A stretch of DNA of 64,000 bases from contig NZ_JADPJH010000018.1 of assembly GCF_023073315.1 (NCBI RefSeq), positions 310,494 through 374,493 on the forward strand, given 5' to 3'. The notes beneath the pieces are model-generated. The model saw only the letters and a program-made list of their open reading frames with translations. It was not told the DNA's origin and did not search any database. Positions 1-9,215 of this stretch are shown one piece after another (the stretch's first letter is position 1; each line of letters begins with the position of its first letter). The position numbers and the translations under genes were made by a program. The DNA comes from Bradyrhizobium sp. 1 (GTDB taxonomy: Bacteria; Pseudomonadota; Alphaproteobacteria; Rhizobiales; Xanthobacteraceae).

Positions 1-192
1 GTGCGGTTCTTTTGCGCTACATCTTCGCGCAGCGGACCGCGGGTGCGAGGTCAGCACCCGGCCTTCCCTGCGCCCTCTCGGCTTGAGAGGGTGAAGCGAC
101 CAGGCAAAGCTCGGGCGAATTGCGCCGCGAGAACGCAAAGGCGTGTCTGCAAGTTGAAGTGCGAATTGGAAGAGCGACGCTGCCGCTTACTC
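1..192. other. left-edge intergenic DNA, no gene seen
   Basis: I see no convincing gene here. Frames open on both strands, but they are arginine- and serine-rich, run through the neighbouring palindromic repeat and resemble no protein I recognise. It most likely forms the left part of a composite intergenic repeat region. Confidence 0.4.
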
Positions 193-279
193 CGTCATTG
201 CGAGCGCAGCGAAGCAATCCAGAATCCCTCCGCGGAAAGACTCTGGATTGCTTCGTCGCAAGGGCTCCTCGCAATGACG
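193..279. repeat. intergenic palindromic repeat, copy 1
   Basis: Outer arms CGTCATTGCGAG (193-204) and CTCGCAATGACG (268-279) are perfect inverted repeats. Inside them GAAGCAATCCAGA (211-223) pairs with TCTGGATTGCTTC (242-254). The whole unit could fold into a long cruciform or RNA hairpin. A second copy with the same arms lies at 28874-28955. This is a dispersed element typical of Bradyrhizobium-like genomes (recognition from memory). Confidence 0.85.
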
Positions 280-307
280 GCGTTGAGCGAACGCGCGCCC
301 CACTCCG

Positions 308-351
308 CTCTCGTGCCCCGGACGCAGCGCAGCGCTCCCCGGGCACGAGAG
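308..351. terminator. hairpin downstream of the ATPase/TPR regulator
   Basis: CTCTCGTGCCC (308-318) and GGGCACGAGAG (341-351) are perfect inverted arms with a 22-base loop. The hairpin begins 15 bases past the stop of the minus-strand gene at 366. There is no T-run, so it may be a repeat element rather than a true intrinsic terminator. Confidence 0.4.
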
Positions 352-365
352 GCGCCGAGTCCGCG

Positions 366-3197
366 TTACAATGTCTGCAACAAAGCGATGGCGGTCCTGA
401 TATCCGCCGTCTCCGAACCCTCGACGAAGCCTTCGAGCGCCGACTGGAGCAATTGCGTCGCCTCCCCGCGATCGGCAATCAGCGTTGCGAGATCGATCGC
501 GGCGCGAAGCTCCCAGGCTTTCGCGCCCGTGCGGCGGCTCAGCTCCAGCGCCTCCCTGAAGCAGCTCTCCGCTTCCTCGCTGTTCGGCTGCGGTTGCGAC
601 AGCAGCACCTTGCCCTTCATCCGCAGCAGCTCGGGCATGTACAAGCGGTCGCCACCCTGTTCGACCAGCCGGATCGCATCCGAGATCAGGTGTCTGCTCT
701 GCTCGATTTGCCCGAGCGTGAGATGGCCTTGGACCAGCGCGAGGTGGAACGTGGTGGTGAGCAGTTCGTAGCCGGACTCGTGCAGCTCTTGCAGGCAGCT
801 CCCGATGGTCTCGACGCCGCTCGCCGCGTCGCCGCGACGGATTGCGATCTCGCCTTTGACGCCCCTGCCCGCGGCGAGATAAGGCCCCATCGAGCGCGAC
901 CCGGCGTGAGCGATGAAGCGGTCGATGTTTGCGTCGGCGCTCGCGAGGTCCCCGCTCCAGAGGTCGATCGAAACCGCCCAGATCAGGGCGATGCAGAGCG
1001 TGATCGGATGATCCATCTGCGCAGCCTCAGCGACCGTCTGCTGCGCCAGCTGCCGTGCCTGCGCCGGCTGGCCTTGCAACCACAATTCGCGGGCCAGCGA
1101 GATGCCGGCGCGGTTGCGATGGTCGAAGCCATAGACCGTGCTGATGCGTTCCGTGCCGGGTCCGCGCCAGGCGGCCTCCAGCATCCGCATGGCATCGCGA
1201 TGTTCGCCGCTGAGATGCAGCGAGACGCCGAGCAGCGACTGCGCCAGAGCGAGCGAAGCGGCATCGCCGAGCGTCCCGGCGACGACAAGACCCCGTTGCG
1301 CATAACCTAGCGCAGCCTCGAACTGACCGATCCGCTCGTGGAAGATGTGCATCCGGCCGAGCAGCTGGAGCTGGTTCGGTGCATCGCCAAGCCTGTCTGC
1401 AATTGCAAGGGACCGGGTCAGCGCACTGCGCGCCGCTTCGCTGCCGCCGCGCGTGAACATCAGCGTCAATCCGAGCGCGGCTTGCAGATGCATCTCTTCA
1501 GCGCTGCCGAGCGAGGCGGAATCGATCGCCAGCAGCGCCCGCTCGGACCAGCGCCGGCATTCGGTCAGCAGGGACATCGCCAGGAAAATGGGTGCGGCCG
1601 CAGCGGCAAGCGCGATGCCGCCGCCGACGTCACCGCCGCCGCCGAAACACCAGTCGAGGGCGGCGCGCACGTTGTGAAGCGCCGAGAAATGGATGGCCCG
1701 CTCGTCGGCGCTCGGCACCGTCGCCCATTTGGTTCCGGCCTGTTGCAGCCATCGCCGGTAGTAGGTGGCGTGACGCGCGGCGAGGGCCGATACGTCGTCC
1801 GCGATCCCGAGCAGATAGGCACGCGTGGTGTCGAGCAGACGGTAGCGCATCATCGCGCCAATGGGGCGCGGCGCGACCATCGACTTGGCGACGAGGCTGT
1901 CGATGGCCTCGAACAGAAGCGCGCGATCGACCTGTCCGTCGGGCACGACCTCGAGCGCGGCATCAATGGTGAAGTGGCCGACGAAAACCGAAAGCCTGCG
2001 CAGCACGAGGCGTTCGAGTTCGGACAGCAGGCCGTAGCTCCAATCCAGCGTGGCCTGCAACGTCTTCTGCCGCGGCGGCGCGGTCCGCTGCCCGTGCCAG
2101 AGCAGATTGAGCCGCTCGTCGAGCAGCGTTGCGGTCTGCTCCAGGCCATAGGCTTCGACGCGACCTGCGGCGAGCTCGATCGCAAGCGCCATGCCGTCGA
2201 GCTTGCGGCAGATTCTCGCGGCGATGGCGGCATTGAAATCATCGAGCGCGATCTGGGCGCCACCCGCGTTCGCGCGTTCGAGGAAGAGTTCGATGGCGGG
2301 GTAAGTCCGGGCGACCGCAGCTGTCAGTCCGGAATCATCGGGCGGAACGCCAAGCGGAGACAGGCGGTAGACCTGCTCGCCCTCGACACGCAGGGCTTCG
2401 CGGCTCGTCGCGAGGATGTGGACGTGTGGCGCGGCCTGAAAGATCTCCGCCGCGAGCGGGGCAGCCGCCGCAATCACATGCTCGCAATTATCCAGGATCA
2501 GCAGCATGCGCTTGGCTTGCAGATGCGCAAGCAGCGCAGGCATCGGATTGTCGGTCTGGGCCGGCAGCCCGAGCATCAGGAGCAGCGAGGTGATCACGAG
2601 ATCGGGATCGCTGAGTGCGGCAAGATCAACGAAGTGCGCGGCCTCCGCAAACGTCGCCAGCAGGTCATGCGCAATCGCCACCGCCACGGCCGTCTTGCCG
2701 ACGCCGCCCGGGCCGACGATCGTGACGAAGCGGGAGGTGATGAGCTTGTCCGATACGGTGGTGACCGCGTCGGCGCGTCCGACCATCCTCTGCAACCGGT
2801 TGGGGAGTTTGACGGGCGGCAACTCGGCCACCGCCGCGCGGTGCCGTTCTGGCTGAACCCCCGCTTGCGAGATCGGCGCCACGAAGCAATAGCCACGGCC
2901 CGACAGCGTCGTGATGTAGCGGGCGCCATCCTTGCCATCGCCGAGCGCCTTGCGCAGCGCTGCAATATGGAAGCGCAGATTGGCTTCCTCGACGGCCATG
3001 CCCGGCCAGACCAGCCCCATCAAATCCCATTTGCTGACGACCTGGTTCGGTCGCGACATCAGCGCGATCAGCGTATCGAAACTCTTGGCGCCCAGCGGCA
3101 GCACAATGCCGTCGCGCGTCACCAGCCGCTGATGCGGCGTCACGGTGAATGGTCCGAACGAAAGTGTCATTGCGGCAGGCCCGGCCGGCTCGGTCAT
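366..3197 (-). CDS. winged-helix/ATPase/TPR transcriptional regulator
   Basis: This is a large one-component regulator of about 943 residues. The N-terminus (about 12-110) is an OmpR/PhoB-type winged helix (FGPFTVTPHQRLV, then a GRGYCFVAP C-terminal hairpin). A P-loop GPGGVGKT follows at about 162-169, in a STAND/NB-ARC-like ATPase with a Walker B-like LLILDNCEH and an ATSREAL sensor motif. The C-terminal half is alpha-helical and TPR-like. Such proteins usually sense a ligand or partner through the TPR part and switch through nucleotide binding. I chose ATG at 3197 because it precedes the winged-helix domain; a start at 3170 is also possible and neither has a strong ribosome site. It is divergent from ohr, so it may control ohr and the genes after it (inference). 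Confidence 0.85.
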   Translation of the reverse strand: MTEPAGPAAMTLSFGPFTVTPHQRLVTRDGIVLPLGAKSFDTLIALMSRPNQVVSKWDLMGLVWPGMAVEEANLRFHIAALRKALGDGKDGARYITTLSGRGYCFVAPISQAGVQPERHRAAVAELPPVKLPNRLQRMVGRADAVTTVSDKLITSRFVTIVGPGGVGKTAVAVAIAHDLLATFAEAAHFVDLAALSDPDLVITSLLLMLGLPAQTDNPMPALLAHLQAKRMLLILDNCEHVIAAAAPLAAEIFQAAPHVHILATSREALRVEGEQVYRLSPLGVPPDDSGLTAAVARTYPAIELFLERANAGGAQIALDDFNAAIAARICRKLDGMALAIELAAGRVEAYGLEQTATLLDERLNLLWHGQRTAPPRQKTLQATLDWSYGLLSELERLVLRRLSVFVGHFTIDAALEVVPDGQVDRALLFEAIDSLVAKSMVAPRPIGAMMRYRLLDTTRAYLLGIADDVSALAARHATYYRRWLQQAGTKWATVPSADERAIHFSALHNVRAALDWCFGGGGDVGGGIALAAAAAPIFLAMSLLTECRRWSERALLAIDSASLGSAEEMHLQAALGLTLMFTRGGSEAARSALTRSLAIADRLGDAPNQLQLLGRMHIFHERIGQFEAALGYAQRGLVVAGTLGDAASLALAQSLLGVSLHLSGEHRDAMRMLEAAWRGPGTERISTVYGFDHRNRAGISLARELWLQGQPAQARQLAQQTVAEAAQMDHPITLCIALIWAVSIDLWSGDLASADANIDRFIAHAGSRSMGPYLAAGRGVKGEIAIRRGDAASGVETIGSCLQELHESGYELLTTTFHLALVQGHLTLGQIEQSRHLISDAIRLVEQGGDRLYMPELLRMKGKVLLSQPQPNSEEAESCFREALELSRRTGAKAWELRAAIDLATLIADRGEATQLLQSALEGFVEGSETADIRTAIALLQTL

Positions 3198-3316
3198 CGC
3201 GCGAAATCTTTGCTCATTTCCAGAACCGGATAGCCAGCGCGCAGCGATCCTACAAGGCTTGCCTTGCAGCGGAATCAGGCCGCCCTTGCAGGCCACCCAA
3301 CACGGTTCCCGGCGAG

Positions 3317-3336
3317 CTCACAACTTCTCACAACAC
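3317..3336 (+). promoter_or_regulatory. 10-bp tandem direct repeat, candidate regulator site
   Basis: CTCACAACTT is followed directly by CTCACAACAC in the divergent region between the winged-helix regulator and ohr. OmpR/PhoB-type winged helices commonly bind direct repeats about one helical turn apart. The site lies about 60 bases upstream of the ohr start. Its role is inferred. Confidence 0.4.
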
Positions 3337-3395
3337 CAAACGGGTATTCCGGCAAGGTCGCTGATAGTCAGTTGCGTGACCGCAAGGAGACTCTC

Positions 3396-3815
3396 ATGAG
3401 CCAGACGGAAAAGCTGCTCTACACGGCCCGGACCCACACCTCCGGCGGGCGTCAGGATGGTATGTCGCGCAGCTCGGATGGCCGCCTCGACGTGCGGCTG
3501 TCGCCGCCCGGCAGCGCCGGCATCGGCACCAATCCCGAGCAATTGTTCGCGGCCGGTTGGTCCGCATGCTTCGAAGGCGCCATGGAGATCGCGGCCCGGA
3601 AACGAAAAATCGTGCTTCCGAGCAAAAGCGCGATCGAGGCGGAAATCGATCTCGTGCTCGACCAGGGCGCTTACGCGCTCAGGGCGCGCCTCAATGTCAG
3701 CCTGCCGGGCCTCGCGCGTGAGGTCGCCCGCGACATCGTCGATGAGGCGCACCAGACCTGCCCCTATTCCAACGCCGTTCGCGGCAACATCGACGTCACC
3801 GTCGATCTGATCTGA
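3396..3815 (+). CDS. ohr: organic hydroperoxide resistance protein (Ohr/OsmC)
   Basis: Ohr proteins are cytosolic thiol peroxidases that reduce organic and fatty-acid hydroperoxides. The 139 residues match the family length. Both redox cysteines are present: C58 in GWSACF and C122 in the TCPYS motif. The conserved SSDGRLDV and SPPGSAG stretches are also present. Start at 3396 is set by the ribosome site AAGGAGA ending 5 bases upstream. The gene is the first of three co-directional genes, with the alpha/beta hydrolase 33 bases downstream. No MarR-type OhrR is adjacent. The divergent ATPase/TPR regulator is the obvious local candidate for control (inference). Confidence 0.95.
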   Translation: MSQTEKLLYTARTHTSGGRQDGMSRSSDGRLDVRLSPPGSAGIGTNPEQLFAAGWSACFEGAMEIAARKRKIVLPSKSAIEAEIDLVLDQGAYALRARLNVSLPGLAREVARDIVDEAHQTCPYSNAVRGNIDVTVDLI

Positions 3816-3848
3816 CAACTTCGCCAACTATCAAGAAGGTATCCGACC

Positions 3849-4871
3849 ATGACCCATATTATCGACCAGCATCGCCGCAAGTTTTTTGGGGTTGCCGCAG
3901 GAACCGTCGCCGTCGGCCTTGGCGTGTTCGCCCGCGCCGAAACGCAAGCGCCGCGATCCCAAGCCTCGAATGCGTCCTTCGGTCCGATCAAGCAGATCGA
4001 CGCCGGCGTCCTCAATGTCGGCTACGCGGAAGCAGGTCCGTCGAACGGCCCCGTGGCGATCCTGCTGCACGGCTGGCCCTACGACATTCACGCCTTCGTC
4101 GACGTCGCGCCGATCCTGGCCAAGGCCGGCTATCGCGTGATCATCCCTCATCTGCGCGGCTACGGCACCACGCAGTTTCTCTCCAGCGAGACGCCGCGCA
4201 ACGGCGAGCCCGCCGCAATGGCCGTCGACATCATCGCGCTGATGGACAAGCTCGAGATCAAGAAGGCGGTCGTTGCCGGCTTCGACTGGGGCGCGCGCAC
4301 CGCCGACATCATCGCCGCGCTGTGGCCGGATCGTTGCCGCGCGCTGGTGTCGGTCAGCGGCTATCTGATCTCCAGCCAGGCTGCGGGCAACGCGCCGCTG
4401 CCACCGTCGGCCGAATTGCAATGGTGGTATCAGTTCTATTTTGCGACCGAGCGCGGCCGTGCCGGATACGAGAAGTACACGCACGATTTCGCAAAACTGA
4501 TCTGGAAGCTGGCCTCGCCGCAATGGAAGTTCGATGACGCGACCTTTAACCGGAGCGCGGCCGCGCTGGACAACAAGGATCATGTCGCGATCACGATCCA
4601 CAATTACCGCTGGCGGCTTGGGCTCGCGCAGGGCGAAGCGAAGTACGAGGAGATCGAAAGGAAGCTCGCGGCTGCTCCTGTCATCAGCGTCCCCTCGATC
4701 ACGATGGAAGGCGACGCCAACGGTGCGCCGCATCCCGACCCCAGCGCCTATGCCAAGAGGTTCTCCGGCCGGTACGACTTTCGCCTGATCACCGGCGGCA
4801 TCGGCCACAATCTGCCGCAGGAAGCACCGCAAGCCTTTGCCAAGGCCGTCATCGACGCCGACGGTGCGTGA
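3849..4871 (+). CDS. Tat-exported alpha/beta hydrolase, epoxide hydrolase/dehalogenase-like
   Basis: The protein has 340 residues. Its N-terminus carries a twin-arginine signal (RRKFFG at 9-14 followed by a hydrophobic stretch to about 28), so it probably acts in the periplasm after folding in the cytoplasm. The alpha/beta-hydrolase core shows the HGWP oxyanion motif at 74-77, a nucleophile elbow GFDWG with D146, and a catalytic histidine at about 320 in GGIGHN. An aspartate nucleophile is typical of epoxide hydrolases and haloalkane dehalogenases rather than esterases. The substrate cannot be told from the sequence. It lies 33 bases after ohr and probably shares its transcript. Confidence 0.8.
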   Translation: MTHIIDQHRRKFFGVAAGTVAVGLGVFARAETQAPRSQASNASFGPIKQIDAGVLNVGYAEAGPSNGPVAILLHGWPYDIHAFVDVAPILAKAGYRVIIPHLRGYGTTQFLSSETPRNGEPAAMAVDIIALMDKLEIKKAVVAGFDWGARTADIIAALWPDRCRALVSVSGYLISSQAAGNAPLPPSAELQWWYQFYFATERGRAGYEKYTHDFAKLIWKLASPQWKFDDATFNRSAAALDNKDHVAITIHNYRWRLGLAQGEAKYEEIERKLAAAPVISVPSITMEGDANGAPHPDPSAYAKRFSGRYDFRLITGGIGHNLPQEAPQAFAKAVIDADGA

Positions 4872-4944
4872 GCGTTTATTCGATGCCTCGGTCCAGCGCG
4901 GCTGGACCGAGGATATATGCCTGGTCCCAGCATGAAGAAATTCC

Positions 4945-5508
4945 ATGACGCCCATCGAACCTGAAATGAAAAAGAGCTCCTATGCCGCGGCCATCACGCT
5001 GACGGTGCTCCTTCTTGTCGTTCTCCTGACTTGCGTGCCCTATTTAGTCCCGATCGCTCTTGCCGAAGGACCGGCGCAAGGCAACACGGCAGACGACTCG
5101 CCGATCTTCGGCGTCACGATTCCGGCGGGCTACAAGCAGTGGGAGCTGATCGCGCCGGCCGAAGAGGCGACACCGCTTAACGAGCTTCGCGCGGTCGTCG
5201 GCAACCAGACGGCAATCGAAGCCTATCAGGCCGAAAAACTTCCGTTCCCCGACGGTACCATTCTGGTCAAGCGCGCCTGGAAGCGGAAACCCTCGCCGGA
5301 CTTCGCATCCGCGACGATTCCCGGCGCCGCCACAACGGTCCAGGTGATGGTCAAGGATTCCAAAAAATACGCCTCCACCGGCGGCTGGGGCTTTGGCCGC
5401 TTCGTCGACGGCAAGCCGGTCGACGAGGCCCAGCACCGCACCTGCTTCGCCTGCCATGACGCCCACGCCAAGGGACACGATTACGTTTTCACCCGGCTCG
5501 CGCCCTGA
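4945..5508 (+). CDS. cytochrome P460 family protein
   Basis: The 187-residue protein starts with a membrane-spanning or signal-anchor helix (about 13-40), so the rest should be periplasmic. A single c-type heme motif CFACH lies at 167-171 near the C-terminus, which is the usual arrangement in the cytochrome P460/c'-beta family. Phrases such as VQVMVKDSKKYASTGGWGFG are characteristic of that family. Members oxidise hydroxylamine or bind NO; which applies here is unknown. Start could also be the in-frame ATG at 4966. It is the last of three co-directional genes after ohr, and its 3' end meets the convergent sensor kinase after 14 bases. Confidence 0.8.
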   Translation: MTPIEPEMKKSSYAAAITLTVLLLVVLLTCVPYLVPIALAEGPAQGNTADDSPIFGVTIPAGYKQWELIAPAEEATPLNELRAVVGNQTAIEAYQAEKLPFPDGTILVKRAWKRKPSPDFASATIPGAATTVQVMVKDSKKYASTGGWGFGRFVDGKPVDEAQHRTCFACHDAHAKGHDYVFTRLAP

Positions 5509-5522
5509 GCCGCGCGAGCGTC

Positions 5523-8500
5523 CTACTCCGCCGCAACCATCTGCTGCGTGCGCCATTGTCCGAGCAGGGCGCGCAGCGAAGCCGGCTTCACTGGCTTGTT
5601 GAGGACTGCGATCTTCTCGTCGCGCGCAGCGACCTGTACGGCTGGGCTGCGATCGGCGGTGATGAGGATCGCAGGGATCGCGTCGCCGAAACGGCGGCGG
5701 ATGTCGCGGATGGCGGCGATGCCGTTGCCGCGGTCGAGATGATAGTCCACCAAAAGTCCGGTGACGCGCTTGCCGGCGACCTCGATCGCGGCGATCGCGC
5801 CTTCGGGATCGGCGACCGCGATGACCTCGGCGCCCCAGGCCTTCAGGAGCGTGCGCATGCCGTCGAGGATCGCGGCATCGTTCTCGATACAGACGATCAG
5901 CGCGCCCGCGATCGGCGTGCGCGCCAGCGGCGTCGCGCTGGTGACGGCGGCGGTGAGCGTGATCGCCTTCGCCGTCGGCACCGTGACCGAGAAGACCGAG
6001 CCGCGGCTCGCATTGGCGTCGATGGCGATGCCGTGGTTGAGCACGCGCGCGAGACGCTCGACGATGGAGAGGCCGAGGCCGAGGCCGCGCGCGATGCGTG
6101 CGCCCTGCTCGAGACGGTGGAACTCCTTGAAGATCTCGCCGCGCTTGGCCGCCGGGATGCCGACGCCGGTGTCGTAGACGCAGATCTTGAGCGAGGGGCC
6201 TTGACGGCGGCAGCCGACCAGCACGCGGCCGCGCGGGGTGTATTTGATCGCGTTCGAGATCAGGTTCTGGAGCAGGCGTCGCAGCAGCAGGCGATCGGAC
6301 TCGACCGGCAGCGAGCAGGGCACGAAGGCGAGCTCGAGGCCCTTGGCACGCGCGATCGGCGCGAACTCGATCTCCAGCGACCGCATCAGATCGGCCATCT
6401 TGAAGCTTGAGATGGAGGTCGTCATTGCGCCTGCATCGAGCCGTGAAATGTCGAGTAGCGCGCCGAGGATCTCCTCGATCGCCTGGAGCGATTCGTCGAT
6501 GTTCTCGACCAGCCGGGTCTCCTCGCCGCTGTGCTGGCGCTCGACCAGGCTCGTGACATAGAGCCGCGCCGCGTTCAGCGGCTGGAGAATGTCGTGGCTC
6601 GCCGCTGCGAGGAACCGCGTCTTGGAGATGCTGGCGTCTTCCGCGGCGCTCTTGGCCAGCGCCAGCTCCGAGTTCAGCCGGGTCAGTTCCTCGGTGCGGT
6701 CGCGCACGCGCTTTTCCAGCGTCGCGTTGGCGCGCTCCAGCGCCTCCGCGGCCTCGAAGCTGGGCGTGACGTCGGTGAAGGTGATGACGAAGCCACCGCC
6801 GGGCATCCGGTTGGTCAAGGTCTCGATCACCATATGGCGTTCCGGCAGGCGCTCGAGATAAGGCTCGCTGTCGGTGGTGTAGGCGGCAAGCCGCCGCTCC
6901 AGCATGGCCTCGCGCTCGACCGGATCGGCGGGGTTGCTGACGTCCATGAATTCCAGGATTTCGCGAAGCGGCGTACCGAACTGGATGAAGTGCGGAGGAA
7001 CGTTGAGGAGATCGCCGAACACCCGATTGGAACAGATCAGCTGCAGGTCGGCGTCGAACACCGCGATGCCCTGGCGCACATGATTGAGCGCGGTCTGGAG
7101 GATCTCGCGGTTGAAATGCAGCGCCGCGTGGGAATCGTCGAGCAGTTTCAGCGCGGCTTTCGCCGACACGGTCCGCTTGCGCAGCAGCAGCGACATCACG
7201 AGGCGTGAGGACGCCGCGCCGATCGAGGAGGCGATCAGGTGCTCGGCATGCTGCAACAGCTCGAAATCGGCAGGCGCTGCCGGCTCGATCCGCACATTGC
7301 GCCGGGCCGAGAAGGCCTCGAACGAATGACGGGCGCGGTCGGGCCCGAGATATTGCGCGACGGTAGTCTGGATGTCCTGCACCGTGACGGTGGTGCGCCA
7401 GCGGCGGAAGCTCGGGGAGATCGGCGCCAGTGTGTTGGGCACGAACAGATCGGCCTGCACCAGCTCGATGGACGATGGCTGCCGGGCCAGCGAGAGCAGC
7501 ACATAGGTGAGGATGTTGAGCGACAGCGACCAGACCACGCCATGCATCAGCGGCGGCAAATCGGCGCCGAACAGCGCCTGCGGCCGCAGCGCTTCGATCC
7601 CGAGCGGACCGTGCTGGAGCAGCAGGATGCCCGCCGTCGACGAATCCATGAAGCTCGGAATGAACAGCGTGTAGAGCCACACCGCGAAGCCGACCAGCAT
7701 GCCGCCGATCGCGCCGCGCGCGGTCGCGCGCCGCCACAGCAGCCCGCCGAAGAAGCTCGGCGCGAGCTGGGCGATCGCGGCAAAGGAGAGCAGGCCGATC
7801 GCCGCAAGCTGGGTGTTGCCGAGCGCGCGGTAGTAGAAATAGGCCATCACCATGATGGCGAAGATCGCGAGCCGGCGCGAGCGCAGCAGGAAGTCGCTGA
7901 AATCGGCGCCGCCGGTGCGTCCCTCCGGTCGTCGTTGCAGCACCAGCGGCACCACGAGGTCGTTCGACACCATGATGGAGAGCGCGACGCATTCGACGAT
8001 CACCATCGCGGTCGCCGCCGACAGGCCGCCGACGAAGATGGCGACGCTGAGCAGGTCCGCGCCGCCCTCCATCGGCAGCGCCAGCACGTACATGTCAGGG
8101 TCGGCTGCGCCGAACGGGAAGCTGACGAGGCCGGCGAGCGCGATCGGAATCACGAACACATTGATGGCGACGAGATAGAGCGGGAACAGCCAGCGCGCGC
8201 GTCCGACCTCCGCATCGCTGGAATTTTCGACCACGCTGACGTGGAACTGGCGCGGCAGCAGCATGAACGCGCACAGCGACAGCAGCGTCATGGTGAGGAA
8301 ATTGCCGATCGACGGCGAATAGTTGATGGCGCGCACCGCCTCCGGCGTCTTCATCGCGCGCTCGATCAATTCGTGCGGCGAGAACATCCAGAAGGTGACG
8401 AAGATGCCGGCGGCGAGGAAGGCAACCAGCTTGATGATGGATTCTGTCGCCACCGCCAGCATCAGGCCGTGCTGGTGCTCGGTGGCATCGGTCTGCCGCG

Positions 8501-9032
8501 TGCCGAACAGCACGGCGAAGGCGGCCATCGCCAGCGTCACCATTAGCGCCATGTCGCCCAGGATCGGGATGTGGGAGAACGCCTGGTCCTCGCTCAGGAT
8601 GGTCGCGAGCGAGGAGGCGACCGCCTTGAGCTGGAGCGCGATGTAGGGCACCGAGCCGATGATCGCGATCAGCGCCACGGTAGCCGCCACCGCCTGGCTC
8701 TTGCCGTAGCGCGCGCCGATGAAGTCGGCGATCGAGGTGATGTTGTGGGCCTTGGCGAGCTGGATCACGCGGCGAAGCACGCCGGCGCCGAGCCCGATCA
8801 TCAGGATCGGGCCGACATAGATCGCGAGGAAGTCGGTCGAGGTGCGGGTCGCAAAGCCGACCGAGCCGAAGAAGGTCCAGGACGTGCAGTAGATCGCCAG
8901 CGACAGCGGATAGATCAGCCCGGACGCGCGGCCGGCCTTGGCCTGCGAGCGGCGGTCGCCATGGCTCGCCACCAGGAACAGGAAGCCGATATAGCCGAAG
9001 GCGGCGGCGATCACGCCCCAGTCGTGCAGCAT
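5523..9032 (-). CDS. SLC5-type hybrid sensor histidine kinase/response regulator (CbrA-like)
   Basis: This is a 1169-residue membrane sensor. Residues 1 to about 500 form a sodium:solute symporter (SLC5) transporter-like domain with about a dozen helices. A PAS domain (about 640-750) is followed by a coiled coil, a HisKA domain with phospho-accepting H813 in ASHDILQPL, an HATPase domain (N box LLQNLISNAIKYTPRG, G boxes DTGVGIP and GLGLGLS) and a C-terminal receiver with D1096 in LLVDYHLDRG and a KPVK lysine. The order matches CbrA-type kinases that couple nutrient status to carbon and nitrogen regulation. No partner regulator gene is adjacent. The start ATG at 9032 lies directly before the first membrane segment. 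Confidence 0.9.
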   Translation of the reverse strand: MLHDWGVIAAAFGYIGFLFLVASHGDRRSQAKAGRASGLIYPLSLAIYCTSWTFFGSVGFATRTSTDFLAIYVGPILMIGLGAGVLRRVIQLAKAHNITSIADFIGARYGKSQAVAATVALIAIIGSVPYIALQLKAVASSLATILSEDQAFSHIPILGDMALMVTLAMAAFAVLFGTRQTDATEHQHGLMLAVATESIIKLVAFLAAGIFVTFWMFSPHELIERAMKTPEAVRAINYSPSIGNFLTMTLLSLCAFMLLPRQFHVSVVENSSDAEVGRARWLFPLYLVAINVFVIPIALAGLVSFPFGAADPDMYVLALPMEGGADLLSVAIFVGGLSAATAMVIVECVALSIMVSNDLVVPLVLQRRPEGRTGGADFSDFLLRSRRLAIFAIMVMAYFYYRALGNTQLAAIGLLSFAAIAQLAPSFFGGLLWRRATARGAIGGMLVGFAVWLYTLFIPSFMDSSTAGILLLQHGPLGIEALRPQALFGADLPPLMHGVVWSLSLNILTYVLLSLARQPSSIELVQADLFVPNTLAPISPSFRRWRTTVTVQDIQTTVAQYLGPDRARHSFEAFSARRNVRIEPAAPADFELLQHAEHLIASSIGAASSRLVMSLLLRKRTVSAKAALKLLDDSHAALHFNREILQTALNHVRQGIAVFDADLQLICSNRVFGDLLNVPPHFIQFGTPLREILEFMDVSNPADPVEREAMLERRLAAYTTDSEPYLERLPERHMVIETLTNRMPGGGFVITFTDVTPSFEAAEALERANATLEKRVRDRTEELTRLNSELALAKSAAEDASISKTRFLAAASHDILQPLNAARLYVTSLVERQHSGEETRLVENIDESLQAIEEILGALLDISRLDAGAMTTSISSFKMADLMRSLEIEFAPIARAKGLELAFVPCSLPVESDRLLLRRLLQNLISNAIKYTPRGRVLVGCRRQGPSLKICVYDTGVGIPAAKRGEIFKEFHRLEQGARIARGLGLGLSIVERLARVLNHGIAIDANASRGSVFSVTVPTAKAITLTAAVTSATPLARTPIAGALIVCIENDAAILDGMRTLLKAWGAEVIAVADPEGAIAAIEVAGKRVTGLLVDYHLDRGNGIAAIRDIRRRFGDAIPAILITADRSPAVQVAARDEKIAVLNKPVKPASLRALLGQWRTQQMVAAE

Positions 9033-9180
9033 TGCGAGCGCGCTTCTCCCAGGGCGCCGGCAGCGCCCAGTCTCATTTTCCCGGCAAATCTAGCGCGTCG
9101 GGCGGGTATAGGCGACAGCGAAATGCCGTGCCAGGGGAGGAACCGGGGTTGTCGTTAAGCCGCAGGATGAGCTGCCCGCT

Positions 9181-9207
9181 CTCCCTCGCCCCGCTTGCGG
9201 CGAGAGG
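9181..9207 (-). terminator. hairpin after hemA, repeat-derived
   Basis: CTCGCC (9185-9190) and GGCGAG (9199-9204) form a GC-rich hairpin just past the hemA stop. The sequence resembles half of the larger intergenic repeats at 21806, 26981 and 45871. It may terminate hemA transcription, but it has no U-tract. Confidence 0.35.
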
Positions 9208-9215
9208 CGAAAACC

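Noticed and set aside
1338..3233. Long open frame on the plus strand inside the ATPase/TPR regulator
   Set aside because: It is antisense to a gene with clear domains, is arginine- and glutamine-rich and matches no protein pattern; GC-rich codon use leaves such frames open.
5044..7992. 982-codon minus-strand frame overlapping the sensor kinase and cytochrome P460
   Set aside because: It shares the strand of the kinase in another frame and lacks domain motifs; the kinase frame has all expected motifs.
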